Assembly (NCBI GenBank): GCA_033085395.1
Contig: JANQBS010000032.1
Coordinates: forward strand, 62,001-126,000
Reading direction: 5' to 3'
Length of the DNA stretch: 64,000 nt
DNA from: Xanthoparmelia taractica
Taxonomy: Eukaryota; Ascomycota; Lecanoromycetes; Lecanorales; Parmeliaceae
Position numbers and translations under genes: made by a program. Shown here piece by piece: positions 47,701 to 59,304 of this stretch; position 1 is the stretch's first letter; every line of letters begins with the position of its first letter. The notes beneath the pieces were generated by a model. The model was given only the letters and a program-made list of their open reading frames with translations, did not search any database and was not told where the DNA came from.

Positions 47701-48352
47701 GTTCGTTCATAGCTCATAGCTCACGGGACAGAACTTGACCCTTTCTCTTCTACTTTCTGTACATCATGAAGCCATGGAGTCTCGATCAACGCGGACGAAG
47801 TTAGTCATGATGGTTACATATGTTGCGGCATAGGGCTCGTTGACCGAAACGTGCGCCGGTCAGTATCCCGGTCTTGGCGGTAGTGTGGCACAGGATGCAT
47901 CTGCTTGATCCAGGCCAGATCAGTGTGGATGAGCACGGAGATCTAATAGGTTAGATGTATGACCAAAAGGGAAAGGGTCGCATAAAAGACGAGGGACAAA
48001 GATTGTCATCTTCCTTCATCTTACCGGTTATCTTGCACCAACACCAGCAAATGGAACGGGTTGCGACTAGTCTCAATCTCGGTTCCCTTCAAACGTCTAG
48101 ATATCCAACCTAAAATGGAAATTCAGGATTCCTGGACCCTGTTCATTACTGACCTCCTGATGAGGCCAGCGAAACTGTGTCTTGAATGACAACTCCCATC
48201 CATTACGACACCCCTCGGTCTTTGTATTTGCCACGGTATAGCCTACTGTGAATTTCCTCTTAATGTCCTCGACCTCGTCCTGTTGCTACTTGCCGTGCCT
48301 CTTTAATTGTCTCCTTGTCTTATTTTTGGCTGTCTTCTTGGGTGGTCCAACA

Positions 48353-50465
48353 ATGTTTCTATATAGACCTTTTTTGGCAGTATGCCTTTTGGCATACGTA
48401 CCGCTTTCTCTTTGCGCACACGTCTTCTTTGAGATCAATCTTACCTGGGAAGTCAGAGCACCCGACGGCCAATCTAGATATGTCATTCTGAGCAATGGGC
48501 AATTCCCAGGGCCCCAGTTGAATCTGGACTACGGAGACGATGTAGAGGTTTGTCACTTGCTTCAATCATCACTTTGTAGAGCTGACTGTTACCAGTTCGT
48601 CGTTCACAACAACCTTCCTTTTGACTCGACCGTCCATTTCCATGGCATTGAGTATGTTGGCCATTCGCAGAACAACATTCGGACCTGACAAAGAACAGGC
48701 AAACAGATACGCCATGGTCAGATGGAACACCCGGAGTTTCCCAGAAACCCATACCCCAAGGTGGAAGTTTCACCTATAAATGGACCGCTACCCAGTATGG
48801 CGCCTACTGGTATGATAGCAGCCGAATCTTCGATCAGTCCCGTCAGTTGACAAGACATTAGGTACCACGGTCACGCACAAGGAGAAATTCAAGATGGTCT
48901 CTATGGGCCGATCTTCATCAAGTAAGGAGATAACCCCAAGTTTCATAGTTAGAAATTTACATAAAACGTCTAGGCCACCACCAAGCCAGCCTTCACCTTT
49001 TGGGCTCATTACAAATAGCTCCCAAGCCGATATTGCCGCAATGCAAAAGGCCGAGAAGAAAGCTCAGTTCGCTATGCTCTCCGACTGGGACCATTTGACC
49101 TCCTCAGAGTATCGGGCCGTGGAAGAAGCTTCTGGCCTTGATCTGTTTTGTGTTGACAGTCTCCTGATCAACGGCAAGGGGGCTGTGAACTGCCAGCCAC
49201 AGGTATTGCTGAATGCTCTTACTCCACCGCCTTTGTTGAAATTGCTAAATGGCGCAACCGTCAGCGATAGAGGGTGTGCCCCATCTGATTCCTGATCAAT
49301 AGTGCAATCTCTAACATCGCATCATAGGTGCACGCCGCCGACCAAAGAAGCCTTGGATGAAGGAAAAAACTTCACTTCTCACATCAATCTAGTCCCAGCC
49401 GGTTTTCTCGATGGCTGCACGCCAACGAACGGCAGCATGGAGACCTTCTATGTTGACGCTGCCGATGGGTGGTTCAATTTACAGATCGTCAGCGCAATGA
49501 GTATCAAGACCCCAGTCTTTTCCATCGATTCCCATCCCATGTGGATCTATGCCGTGGATGGTGTGTACATTGAACCCCAATTAGCCGACACGGTCTTCTT
49601 GTACAATGGGGAGCGCTTCTCCGCGATGATCAAGCTTGATCAGACGCCAGGGGATTACACCATCCGCGTCGCAAACTCGGGCGCAGATCAGATAATCTCT
49701 GGCTATGCGAAGCTCTCCTACCAAAATCATACGTCGCACAAAGGTGCCAAGGGGTACAACGCCACAACCACCAACAGCACGGTAAACGGTACCGCATACA
49801 TCAATTACGGTGGCGCAAACACATCTGCCTCCGTCATTCCCCTCGACGAGACCCTCCTGGTTCCTTACCCAGCCAGCAAACCCGCGCCTACCGCCGATGC
49901 GACCCACATCCTCAAACTTGGCCGCCTTGGCGCAAACTACAACTGGTCGCTCAGCGGCAGCAACTTATACGACACGCAAGCAAACTACCAAACCCCCCTC
50001 CTCTTCCACCCCAACTCCACCTCCAACCCAAACGCCTACGATCCTGCCTTAATCATCCGCACAACCAATGGCACATGGGTGGACATCATCCTCCAAGTCA
50101 TCCTCAACGATGCCGCTCCCGCTCAACCCGCTCACCCCGTCCACAAGCACAGCAACAAAGGTTACCTGATTGGCGCTGGCAACGGCATCTTCAACTACAG
50201 CACCGTCGCCGACGCAATGAAAGTGATACCCGGCTGCTTCAATCTGGAAACGCCGTCATTGCGGGACAGCTTCAACACGCCGAGCGTGCTGCTAGGGCCC
50301 GCGTGGATCGCGTTCCGCTACCAAGTGGTCAACCCCGGCGCATTCTACCTGCATTGCCACATCCAGACGCATTTGACGGGCGGTATGGCCATGACGATCA
50401 TGGACGGTGTGGACGTGTGGCCGACTATCCCGGAGGAGTATTTGAACGGCAACGGTGGGTACTGA
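48353..50465 (+). CDS. Laccase / multicopper oxidase, Abr2/yA pigment type
   Basis: Six exons in phase: 48353-48547, 48596-48651, 48699-48809, 48862-48921, 48974-49273, 49328-50465, giving 619 residues. A hydrophobic signal peptide (LAVCLLAYVPLSLCAH) implies secretion or cell-wall location. The four copper-binding segments are present: HFHGIE (about 48632), WYHGHAQGEIQDGLYG (exons 3/4 junction), HPVHKHS (about 50132) and HCHIQTHL (about 50352). The first and last fit the laccase pattern; WYHGHA in place of WYHSH and HPVHKH in place of HPxHLH fit the ascomycete pigment laccases (Aspergillus yA/Abr2 group), which polymerise phenolic melanin precursors. Many N-x-S/T sites fit glycosylation. An upstream in-frame ATG at 48263 would add 30 residues. 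The nearest neighbours are a secreted SnoaL-like gene and an Ayg1-like gene, which supports a pigment role. Confidence 0.93.
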
Positions 50466-51532
50466 GGTCCCTGCAGAAAACCGTTGGGCGGTGAGTGTTA
50501 TTTTTTTTGGAACGTTTGGAAACGCAGCATGCATGTCATACATAGATAGATACATATAACACACATGCGCAAAGTCCGCATCGGTAATCATAGAATAATC
50601 ATCATCTCGCATTTTCCCTTGCATCCATCGAAAATAACCACTGTTTCCGCTCTCACCGCAACCCCCACACTCATCAATCGCTCAAATCAAGATAACCCCA
50701 AACAGCTCTCATCAACATCCCACATCCTTATCCTTATCCCTTTCCCAGGTACTTGGTACTCTGCATGCATATATCCCTTGCATAGGTACAACACACACAT
50801 ACATACAACACCTACATACCCGTGCCCGTGCCCGTGCCCGTGCCCGTACCTCTACCTCCGATCGACCTTACTTCCACGTACCAAGTAAATAAATAAGGTA
50901 TGCGTCGTTCGGTCAACGAAATGGCGAGGTTGCCGAGCCGAAAATACGGGAGTGGATTTCGCCACTTTGCCGGCAGGCCCTAGACCGAGAGTGGAAGCCA
51001 GGATCCACCGAACAAGGAAATTGTTTACTTGGAAATGCCGGTTGGAGGTAGAGGTGATGCTCTTTGATAGGAGAGAAAAGTCGAATCTGTGGATTTTCCA
51101 CGGCCCCTCGTTTAATTGGGAAAAATATTATTCGGCAAAGGTAAGGTCTCGGGTCGGATGCGCGCCGTAGGATAATAGGGTTAGGGCTTTGTGCGGGAAT
51201 GTGTCTGGTGCAGGTATGTGGTAGATATGTAGACCTGGAGGTTTGTTGGTGTTGTTGGTGTTTGCGGCTCTTGCTGGGAGGAAGAGTGATGGGTTGGGGA
51301 TTAAGAGGGTGGAGGTTAAAGGTATGGATCTGGATCGGGTAGAGTGGGTTGGGATAAGGTTGATGTGATGATTATGAATATTGGTGTACGTAAAAGCAGA
51401 AGCGGTTAGGAGGCTGAATGTTGAAATTGTTCACTATGAGATAATCACAGACATACGAGAGGATTATATTTAGAATCGTTTATTCCTCTATTACAACACT
51501 TCCTCCCCCCACCCCCTTCCATTTTCCCACGC
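50466..51532. other. Intergenic region with CCCGTG repeat
   Basis: About 1.07 kb without a gene. It contains about five tandem CCCGTG units at about 50818-50848, a CA/TA-rich stretch before it, and a short TTAGGG-like pair at about 51177-51187. Terminators of the laccase and of the minus-strand SnoaL-like gene both lie here. Confidence 0.6.
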
Positions 51533-52240
51533 CTAAAAGTACGCAACCGGATTCGCACTCGCTTCCACTCCCGTTGCCACGTCCCAGTACTCCACCAGAC
51601 ACGTCCCAATCATCCTCCAGATGCCGGCGATGGCTCCCTCGCCGAACGCGACGCTGTTGCCTCGGAAGTGGATAGTGCCGAAGGAAGTGCCGTTCAGGTT
51701 TGTGCCGACGAAGACGCGTTTGATCTCGACGGAGCCGCCTTTGAGCTCGGCGGTTTGGAAGGGGATCACGATTGCGGTGCCGTTCTGTTGGGTTGTGGAA
51801 ATGGGTGTTAGCGAGATGGGGCTTCTCATTGAGACGAATTAAGAAGTGAAGGAAAATTTGAGCGGGTAAGGGCATGTGAAGAAAAACAGAAGCCGGAAGG
51901 CTTGTGCGGATGGAAGGCTTTTTATGACTGGTGAATGGAGAGATGAAAAGGGATGATTGCTTACACCGGAGACCTCGGGAGCATGGTTGATGAAGTTTAC
52001 GGCGGCATAGGTGTCGTAGCCGAGAGCTACTTGTTGGTGCACGAATACCTCATCGGCAAATGTGCTAAGGACTTTGGTTTGCTCGTATTGAGAGGCATAA
52101 GGCTTGGTGGTGTTTGTGGGACAGCCAAGGGAGTAGTATTCGGCTGGGCCCCAGCGGCGCGTCTCGAGGGGTGCCTCGAGGGGTGCTGCGAGGGTGGTGA
52201 AGGCGAGAGCGAAGGCGGGGAGAAGGGTTGTGAACTGCAT
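51533..52240 (-). CDS. Small secreted SnoaL/NTF2-like protein
   Basis: Exons 51965-52240 and 51533-51784 (GTAAGC...CAACAG intron) give 175 residues. The start MQFTTLLPAFALAFTTLAAP is a clear signal peptide, followed by a short basic processing-like site (LETRR). The rest fits the SnoaL-like NTF2 fold: DTYAAVNFINHAPEVSGNG (the usual Y-x-x-H-N-P region), then VEIKRVFVGTNL, TIHFRG and a final IAGIWRMIGTCLVEYWDV matching the family's D-I-F-R-x-x-x-G-K-I-V-E-H-W-D-V ending. This fold includes polyketide cyclases and scytalone dehydratase, but many secreted fungal members have no known activity. It is flanked by the laccase and the Ayg1-like gene. Confidence 0.82.
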
Positions 52241-53660
52241 TTCCGGTTCGGTGGGTGATGGAAACGGGGTAGGCGTTGGGTAGGAAGCTTTAGATGCGAG
52301 GTGGATTGTTTCGAAGGTAGTAAACTTGAGGTCTCTTGGTATTGAACACGGAGCGAGAGCTGGGGTCTTTATGATACTTCCTCGCCTCTGCTCTGTTCTG
52401 ATCCGGTCTTGGCCGGCAATGCAAGACGCAGCGTCTATGACCAGAGCATTCTTGATGTTTGTGCATCTTCGGACGACGCGATTTCACGCTGGCGCGATAT
52501 TGGGTACATAGGACCTACTCTAAGCCTCACGGATCATCCGTAGTACCCGGTCTCTACGTATCTGGAGCAGTCCCAAAAGGTATGTCCAGTCCATAAATGG
52601 TCTAATCGACCACATCCAAGTGCCCACTTAAGGCAAGTGCTTGTCATGACGTGCTGGAGCGTCCAATAGTAGAGAGCCCGTACTCGCTTCTTTAAGGTGT
52701 GTATTGTAGCTTCGTTAAGAGGCTCTTTGTCAGAGGCCGGAGGTTGCTTGTACGACCTAGTGCAAAGACTCGATTTCAGTCTTTGTACTAGTAATTAACA
52801 TCTTACAGTACTTGATGTCACAAAACAATGATTCGATTGCCTCCTGAATTTGTGAGAGGATTACCGCCGAACCGTTACTAGCGCTGTTTTTTATTATCTC
52901 GCTTACGCGCGCTTGTACCGGCAAGTTTCGGTCACCGACAAGTCGCAGATGATCTTTCTCCTTGATGAGTATCAAGCAAACAACATTCCTGAAGTCAATT
53001 GCTGCCAAGTATCTGAAGAACTAGCTGTTGATGATGATGGCTACGAAGCCGTCTCTACTTCTAGGCAGAACTCAGAAAAACCTATCATTTAACGACATTC
53101 TAGGACCTTGGCTGGACAGACGCCCAGGAGCTTCAAGTCATGGTCAAGCTACGCAGAATTCCAAGTTACCGCGTCAGTGATTGGAGAATGGTGAGAATAA
53201 ACCGTGAAATCACTACCATCACTCAATACCATCGTGATCTCGACAGATCGTACCATGAAAGAGCTCGATAACTACAACTCCTGCTAACATGGTTGGGAAG
53301 ATCTCTGTATGTGTGCGTGGGTGGTAGCCGGCGTAGAACCGAGGCAAGAAATATTGCCAGAATGACTTCGAGATGACATAGGAATCACCCATGACTTTCA
53401 ATTTCAGCTTCGACATTTATTTGAATTTATAGAGGCAGTCAACTGAACCCAGCATTCCCTAGTCCAACGGGCACCCAAAAAGCCAGGACTTCCGATGCCG
53501 GGCAAACAGCGACGAAATCTAGTGATAATGCACACCACTTTCAGACAACGTACAGATACCAGAGACCAAAAGACTTCGATCTTATGGCGAGCACCAAGTG
53601 CTTTCGCACCCCTCGAATAATTTTCGAGGTACCTCCTTGCTCTGCCTACATCTTCCTCGC
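52241..53660. other. Region without confident gene; two unassigned minus-strand frames
   Basis: Minus-strand open frames 53219-53416 (ATG-like start MSKLKLKVMGDSYVISKSFW) and 52757-53008 (NVVCLILIKEKDHLRLVGDRN...CDIKYCKMLI) look somewhat protein-like but do not join through a clean intron, and no domain is recognised. They may be exons of a decayed gene. Confidence 0.3.
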
Positions 53661-55177
53661 TTATACGTGTCCATTCATTTTTGGCGAATTTGGTGTCCCA
53701 AATAGCTCTTCAATCCATTTAAGAATGATGGGACCGACAGCTGGCTCCCCCATGTGCATTGCATTCGGGATGAACCTGCAGCAGAAGTCAGATTACTCTG
53801 GCATAGGACACCTGCATGATGAAAAGATATACCGTGCCTCCTTTACGCTCCCATATTGCAGAGGTATCATCGAGTCCTCGATAGGGAAGATCTCATCGTT
53901 GGTCCCCTACGCTGCGATCAGCTTCTAGCGTCAAGCTCCCGAAGAGGCACGAGAGCCTACGTTAGCAAGCAACAACCTCGCGGAAGGCTTGTCCAGAATG
54001 CCATACTCTACCAGCGAGAACCGGCTCTTCCCATCCTTCTTCAGCTCCTCCAAACCCCCATATCCAAACTTTTCTGCCAGGCACTCTGCGAGACTACGAC
54101 GCACCACACATCAGCTCTTATGCTCTTCCACAAGACGACGCCACAAAGCAGTTCTTACTCAAAAGGATACTCCAGGTGATCCACCTTCTCTAACCACTCA
54201 GGTTCAAACATCCTATGACAACCACCCCCTTGACTCACCACCCCCGTCAACCTCTCCTTATGAGAATGCGCAATTCTCATGGCATAAAACCCACCAGTGC
54301 TCAACCCCCACGCGACTCTCCTTTCCCGATAAAGCTCCTCTCGCCCATCCATCCAATCAAGCAGGGACGACCACAAACGATCAGGGGATGCAGGGTCTTG
54401 GCGCAAAGCCGGACAATCGCCTGTCCCTGGGATTTCGACACCAATAGTTCCCCAACCACGGGCGAGATGACTGTTCGATGCGTGCGTCATTTCCGTCCTG
54501 TATCCGTCTAGCCCAAAGATCTGGATGATACACGGTACCGGGTTCGTAGCCGAGGCATGCTTTGGTAGTCTCATATAGACGGGAATGTTGGCAGCCTCCC
54601 CTTCGATCCGATGCGTATGCGGGATCTCCACCTCGCTGAATTTGCCAGGGAGTAGCTCCGCGCCTTTTACGTACGCAGCTTTGTTGAGGGTCCACGCTTC
54701 CTTTTGCTTTGGAGAGCGCGGGATGGGGAAGCGAGCGATGCGGTATAGAGCTGCCGCTCGGAGATAGAGAGATGATGCTAGAGGGAGATCCCCCAACTTC
54801 TCCGCGTTTCGAGCGCGTTCTTCGAGGGCTGAGGCGACAGGGAAGAAAGGAGCGGCGTAGGCGTCGAAGTCGTAGGGCGGGCGGAGGTCGGACTGAGAAT
54901 ATCAGTGCCCATATACTTACCTTCTTGATCTTAGTAGAGAGGACAAACGTTTATCAATTCGGTGAAGACAGGCTGAAAGTCTTCCAGCTTTCCATCGAAG
55001 AACGGATATATTCCTATAGAGCACTTGAAAGTGTTACTCAAACTCATCCTCTCATTATCCGCCCCTCTGCAAGGCTGGACAGCGTACAGGTTTCTTCCAT
55101 TTCGTCTCCCACAATGCCTTGATAGACTCATGATGCGGAGCTACATTGTTGATGCGATCGCCAATTGAGTAAGTCAT
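53661..55177 (-). CDS. ayg1: Ayg1-like alpha/beta hydrolase (heptaketide chain-shortening type)
   Basis: Six exons in phase: 55088-55177, 54949-55023, 54159-54892, 53961-54093, 53833-53906, 53661-53775, giving 406 residues, the length of Aspergillus Ayg1. The catalytic set is visible: nucleophile Ser in AWGLSTGGFYA, acid in GTNDEIFPIEDS and His in PNAMHMGEP. Other family segments are IKALWETKWKK, YPFFDGKLEDFQPVF, DLPLASSLYLRAAALYRIARFP, GLDGYRTEM, EIPGTGDCPA and DPASPDRLWSSLLDWMD. Known Ayg1 enzymes shorten a polyketide naphthopyrone to tetrahydroxynaphthalene in DHN-melanin synthesis; close relatives can act on other polyketides, so the substrate is inferred. The signal-free sequence suggests an intracellular or endosomal site. 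No polyketide synthase lies in the window. Confidence 0.9.
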
Positions 55178-56546
55178 TTTGATATCCGTTCGAATTGATC
55201 AACGGCTATTGCGAGCGCGTATCGGCCTGATCTTGCAATAATGAAAGGAGAGCGAAGTAAGGAATTGGGAGGAAGAAGGCCGCAATATATATACGCTCTA
55301 TAAATCCACGTTTACGTCAGAAGGTTCCGCGTAGGAGCTTCTCCACGAGTGAAGTGAAGCTGTACTCAAATGCATGCTTCGGTCACCGCTCGCTATTCTC
55401 CGAACCACGCGCCCTGGATCTAAAGACGATAACACCGAATAACCCATCGATGCGAGTAATTCGGACCAATTGAAAAGAAACCACCTTAAATTCTGGCTTG
55501 AGTAAAAGTGCAAGTTTCAGAGTGCTTTTGTTTCGCCAGATGCCCGTTCAAGCCTAGGGCTTAGCCAACTCTCAACACGATGACAGGTTAGCATATGGCC
55601 ATTCCTGCGACTCATATAAGCAAGCACGAGAGTGTGAGAAGTTATGGACATTCCTTAAGACCTAAAAGTTTCTGCGCAATGAGATGCCGCTCGGACTGCG
55701 ATCCGAACCTAACTTTGAAAATCTTTCTAGTAAATAGTCTGCCTCGAAGACATACTCGCAGAGGCCAGATTATTTGGTGAATGCCCTAACATGTCTATCT
55801 CATCGCTACTCGTCGACGAAAAATAGAGCAATATAAAAGAAAGCTTCTGGACCCTCACGCGAATCAGGAATGGCACCATATGGTACCACGCTGGGATCAG
55901 GTTGAAAATGGGGCTGAGGTTGCGACGATAAGTGTTTTGAGTGGCTTTGAGGGTGAGGGAGTGGGGCGGTTCGTGAGCAGTGTTTGACGTGATGTGGGCT
56001 GCGGAGGGAGCGAGGGGGGTGGGCAGTAAACGGTAGGTTGGGAAGAATTGGGTAGGGTACTTTGAGGTGGAGAGTTGTGTAGGTTTTTGCGAGAGGAAAC
56101 AGCATGTTTTGGATCTCCAGTTCTTTTTAGACGGGTTTGGGTGAGATGTGTTATCCACGATTGCGATTCTGCGGCAGGGGAGATGGTTGAGTTTCACAAG
56201 ATTTGTAGTTGTTTATTGAGTCCTAGCCAGATGAAGGAGGCTCGTGGTCATATCCACATTTTGTATGCTATTTGTGACCGTGGATGCCTGCCATATCAGG
56301 TATGCACGCTTTGCTGAGCGTGAATCTTCATCCCTGTAATAGGAGCGCCTGTCCAGTTAACTTTTCATTGTCGTCATAGTGACCTCGCCAGTACGGTGAT
56401 ATATGTCTTTGCCGTCTTAGATGATAACGATCTCCCTTCCTTTGTGAGCACGCACGGTGTCTTTTGATCCTCGAACTCTCTCAAATATTGTTCGAAAAAG
56501 ATCCAGACGCCCTGCAATTCACATTTACGTTTATTATCGAACAAGC
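55178..56546. other. Intergenic region, nothing recognised
   Basis: About 1.4 kb between the 5' end of the Ayg1-like gene and the 3' end of the CCCH gene. Open frames are short and unconvincing. A purine-rich stretch lies at about 55940-56060. Confidence 0.5.
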
Positions 56547-58259
56547 TTAGTGTCGAGGTCGGTAGCTATCATAAGGGTTGTCTCCTGGTCGCAGTTTCAT
56601 ATCTTGATAGACTTTGGGTTGCGTAGGCGCACCCTTCTCCTCCTTTACACTTTTCGACCCGTTGTCCAACCCTCTAATTGACATACCCTGATCTTTACGA
56701 TGAGGCGCGTCCCCGGAGAGTCGCCCATGCTTGCCCTTGTAACCCGGTCCGGGGTGATGAGGGTCATACTCGTCCTCTACACCATCCGAGCCCATAGGCG
56801 GACCGTAAAATCCATTCTTGTAAGCCTTGTACTTGTAGCTTGGAGGTGGTCTGGCTACTTCGCCAGTATGGTGATGGGCGTGGAGGCAATCGCGCTCATC
56901 TTTCAGACAATAACCTTGGGAAGCCCAGTAGAAGCATGTGAGACCCTTAGCAGGGAGGCTATTTGGTCGCCAAAAGCTTGGATCAGGCGAGCCACCTCTG
57001 ACAGCAGGAGTGAGATGTGGATTCGGTGGGCTAGCCTGCTTTGTTGCTTCTTTTTTGATAGTTACTGATGACGTAACAGGTGACTGTCTAGAGTGTTGTG
57101 CTAGTAGAGCATCCGTCATGTCACCAGTCTCTCGTGACCGTTCCTCGATCTGAGGGTTGGTCTTCGAGGTAGCAGGCATACTACCAGCCATTTTACCAGA
57201 AGCTTTTTCAGTAGCACGCTGTAATGCTTCACGCTGCTTCCGTAAGTTCAGACTTAACCGCTCCTCCTCTTCGCGCATCTCTTTTTTGGTAGGCTCGCGC
57301 CTTCCGTTCTCTTCGCGACGGCGGACACTCCGATCGCCAGCATCGGTGTCATGGTCTCGGAATAAGATGTCCAAACGCTTTCTTTTTTCTCCTGAATGTT
57401 GAAGTTCACGGGCAAAGCCAAAGCTGATCTTTGGGCTCTGTTCAGCTGATTTTGTAGGAATCTGCACCACATCTGGTTTTGGCAGAGCCGGGTGCGCTAA
57501 AGCACTCGTAGGACTCAGGATTTGCTGATTTTGAGAAAGCCACTTTGCAGCTTCATCTTCGTCCAGAGCCTTCCCAGCGGCGGTATCTTTGAGTTTAAGA
57601 CTTGGAGGCTTATTTACTGGCTTTAGCGCAGCTGGATCGTTCTCTTTGGTACCGTTGGTATCGGGCTTGGGGGCATCCTCAACATCCTTTGTCGGCTTTT
57701 GAACCAACTTACCAAGCTTGAGGCAAATCCTCTGCCCTTCTCCCACATCATCAGACTTCAGACATTCGCAGGTAGTAAAGCCAGCTAAGTTGAAGAACAT
57801 TGTAAGCCAGGTCGGATGTTCCGCCGTAGTGATGATACTGAGATGCTTGATATCACGGCCCATACAATACTGCTGCACGTATCCGAGAAGAGTCGCCAGT
57901 ATTCGAATATCAAGAACATGGTCTCCTGAGTCTTTGTATAGCGTCTCGATCTTTGCGTCTATAATCATACGACCAGAGTCTCTCTCCGTTTCCAAAGCAA
58001 CTAATAGAGTGCAGGCCCCCACCACTTCATCGCCAGAAGTACTTATGCTAGGGTTGTCTGGCGTGTATCAGTACCCACATCACAAAGAGAGCGATTAGAA
58101 GCAACCTAGGGACTTTGCTAGTATCTCGATCTCGTGGATTGGGCCACTTGCTCCTTTGCTCTCTTGAGCCCTCGCAAATACATTGGGCCCAACAGGTTCC
58201 AGAGCTCGCCCATGAGAAGTTGAATTTGGCATCATGCACGCTTTAGCAGCTGATGACAT
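56547..58259 (-). CDS. CCCH zinc-finger protein with GNAT-like N-terminal half
   Basis: Exons 58106-58259 (ATG at 58259) and 56547-58057 join in phase (GTTGCT...GCCAG) to 554 residues. The N-terminal part (residues about 45-150) has HVLDIRILATLLGYVQQYCMG followed by SIITTAEHPTWLTMFFNLAGF, which looks like the cofactor-loop and N-x-x-A-x-x-F-Y-x-x-x-G-F region of an acetyltransferase-like fold. This is inference from pattern only. A long charged, disordered middle part contains coiled-coil-like KKEMREEEERLSLNLRKQREALQ. Near residue 410 there is one C-x8-C-x6-C-x3-H zinc finger (CFYWASQGYC...CLHAH), the type that binds RNA. Known only as a conserved fungal hypothetical as far as I can recall. 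Confidence 0.8.
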
Positions 58260-59304
58260 GTGTTCCGACAGCTCGCGCACCTAAGGCGTGAGGAATATTT
58301 TCAGCTGATGAACTCAATTATTTGCAACTCGCTACACGAGATTTCGAATCGATTTGGCTGTCGTAAAAAAAACTAAAAGATCCGGAAGATGCAAAGAGCC
58401 TGTTATCAGCCGGTCACTTAAGGTTAGACCAGAGGAGCTGAGAAGTCCTGGCAGAATGCGAATAGTTTTTCTTCGAGTTTGAGAGCTTCCTTGTATGCAA
58501 TAAGCTGCGGAGTTGGGGTCTAGGAATGATGGTAGTTCGAGTGTATTGGCCGGGTGGGGCAGCCGCGGTCGTTGGATCCAGCGACTTACTAACTTATACT
58601 TAGGGATTGCCAATAATTTGTACGCTGTCGGATGCTTTCTTTCGCGGTAGAGAATGTTTCCCTTGGGTGTAGATTTCTGGAGGCTTTTGGTCGGCGGGCA
58701 CTGGTAGATGAAAAGCCGCCGTTGAGCCGGGAAGCCCCCTCCTCGGATGCAGCGCGCTGCAGACTTCTGGTTATGGAGTACCGATATGCTGTATGTCACC
58801 GAGATTGGTGGTCTGGTAGTCTAGATCTGTTAAATACTGTAGTCTGCAGGTCTCTAGCTACATCTTGTGTCAATGTATGGATTCATTTTTTGGACTTCCG
58901 TTTCATCACTGTCAGTCCTCGTTATTCATCCAGTGCGTTTATGCACTCAGAGTCATTCAATCGGACGATTCACCATGGGCATAGAATGATGTTCAAGTTG
59001 CACGAAAAGGGCAATAAGTCCCCAAGTCAAGTATGTAAAGGTAAGGTGGTCGGGAAGATGGCGGGGCCAGATTTTGGCCAGCTAATAAATCAGCCTTAGG
59101 TTTCCACGCTAAAAACACATGCAGGAAAGTTTGCTACAAAAGACAACCATATTGTTGGACCGCAAGTCAGTGGTGAGCCCAACTGTTTATCCTCGACGCA
59201 GTCATCGTCGTTGCACGCCTTGTTGATATGAGCAAGAACAACCTGAGTCCCGTGGAGCACAAGTGTTACAAGGTATACTGTCATTTTTACATGTACGAAA
59301 CCGG
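58260..59304. other. Intergenic region, nothing recognised
   Basis: About 1.0 kb between the CCCH gene's start and the SAM50 stop. Open frames on both strands overlap each other and carry no domain. Confidence 0.5.

Larger units (their letters stand above)
41844..48352. other. 6.5-kb gene-poor region with relics
   Basis: No intact gene found. Two relics are listed separately (zinc-cluster at 42655-42725 and a hydrophobic protein at 44318-44720). The remaining open frames are short and show no domain. The last 100-200 bp contain pyrimidine-rich sequence expected of the laccase promoter. Confidence 0.5.
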
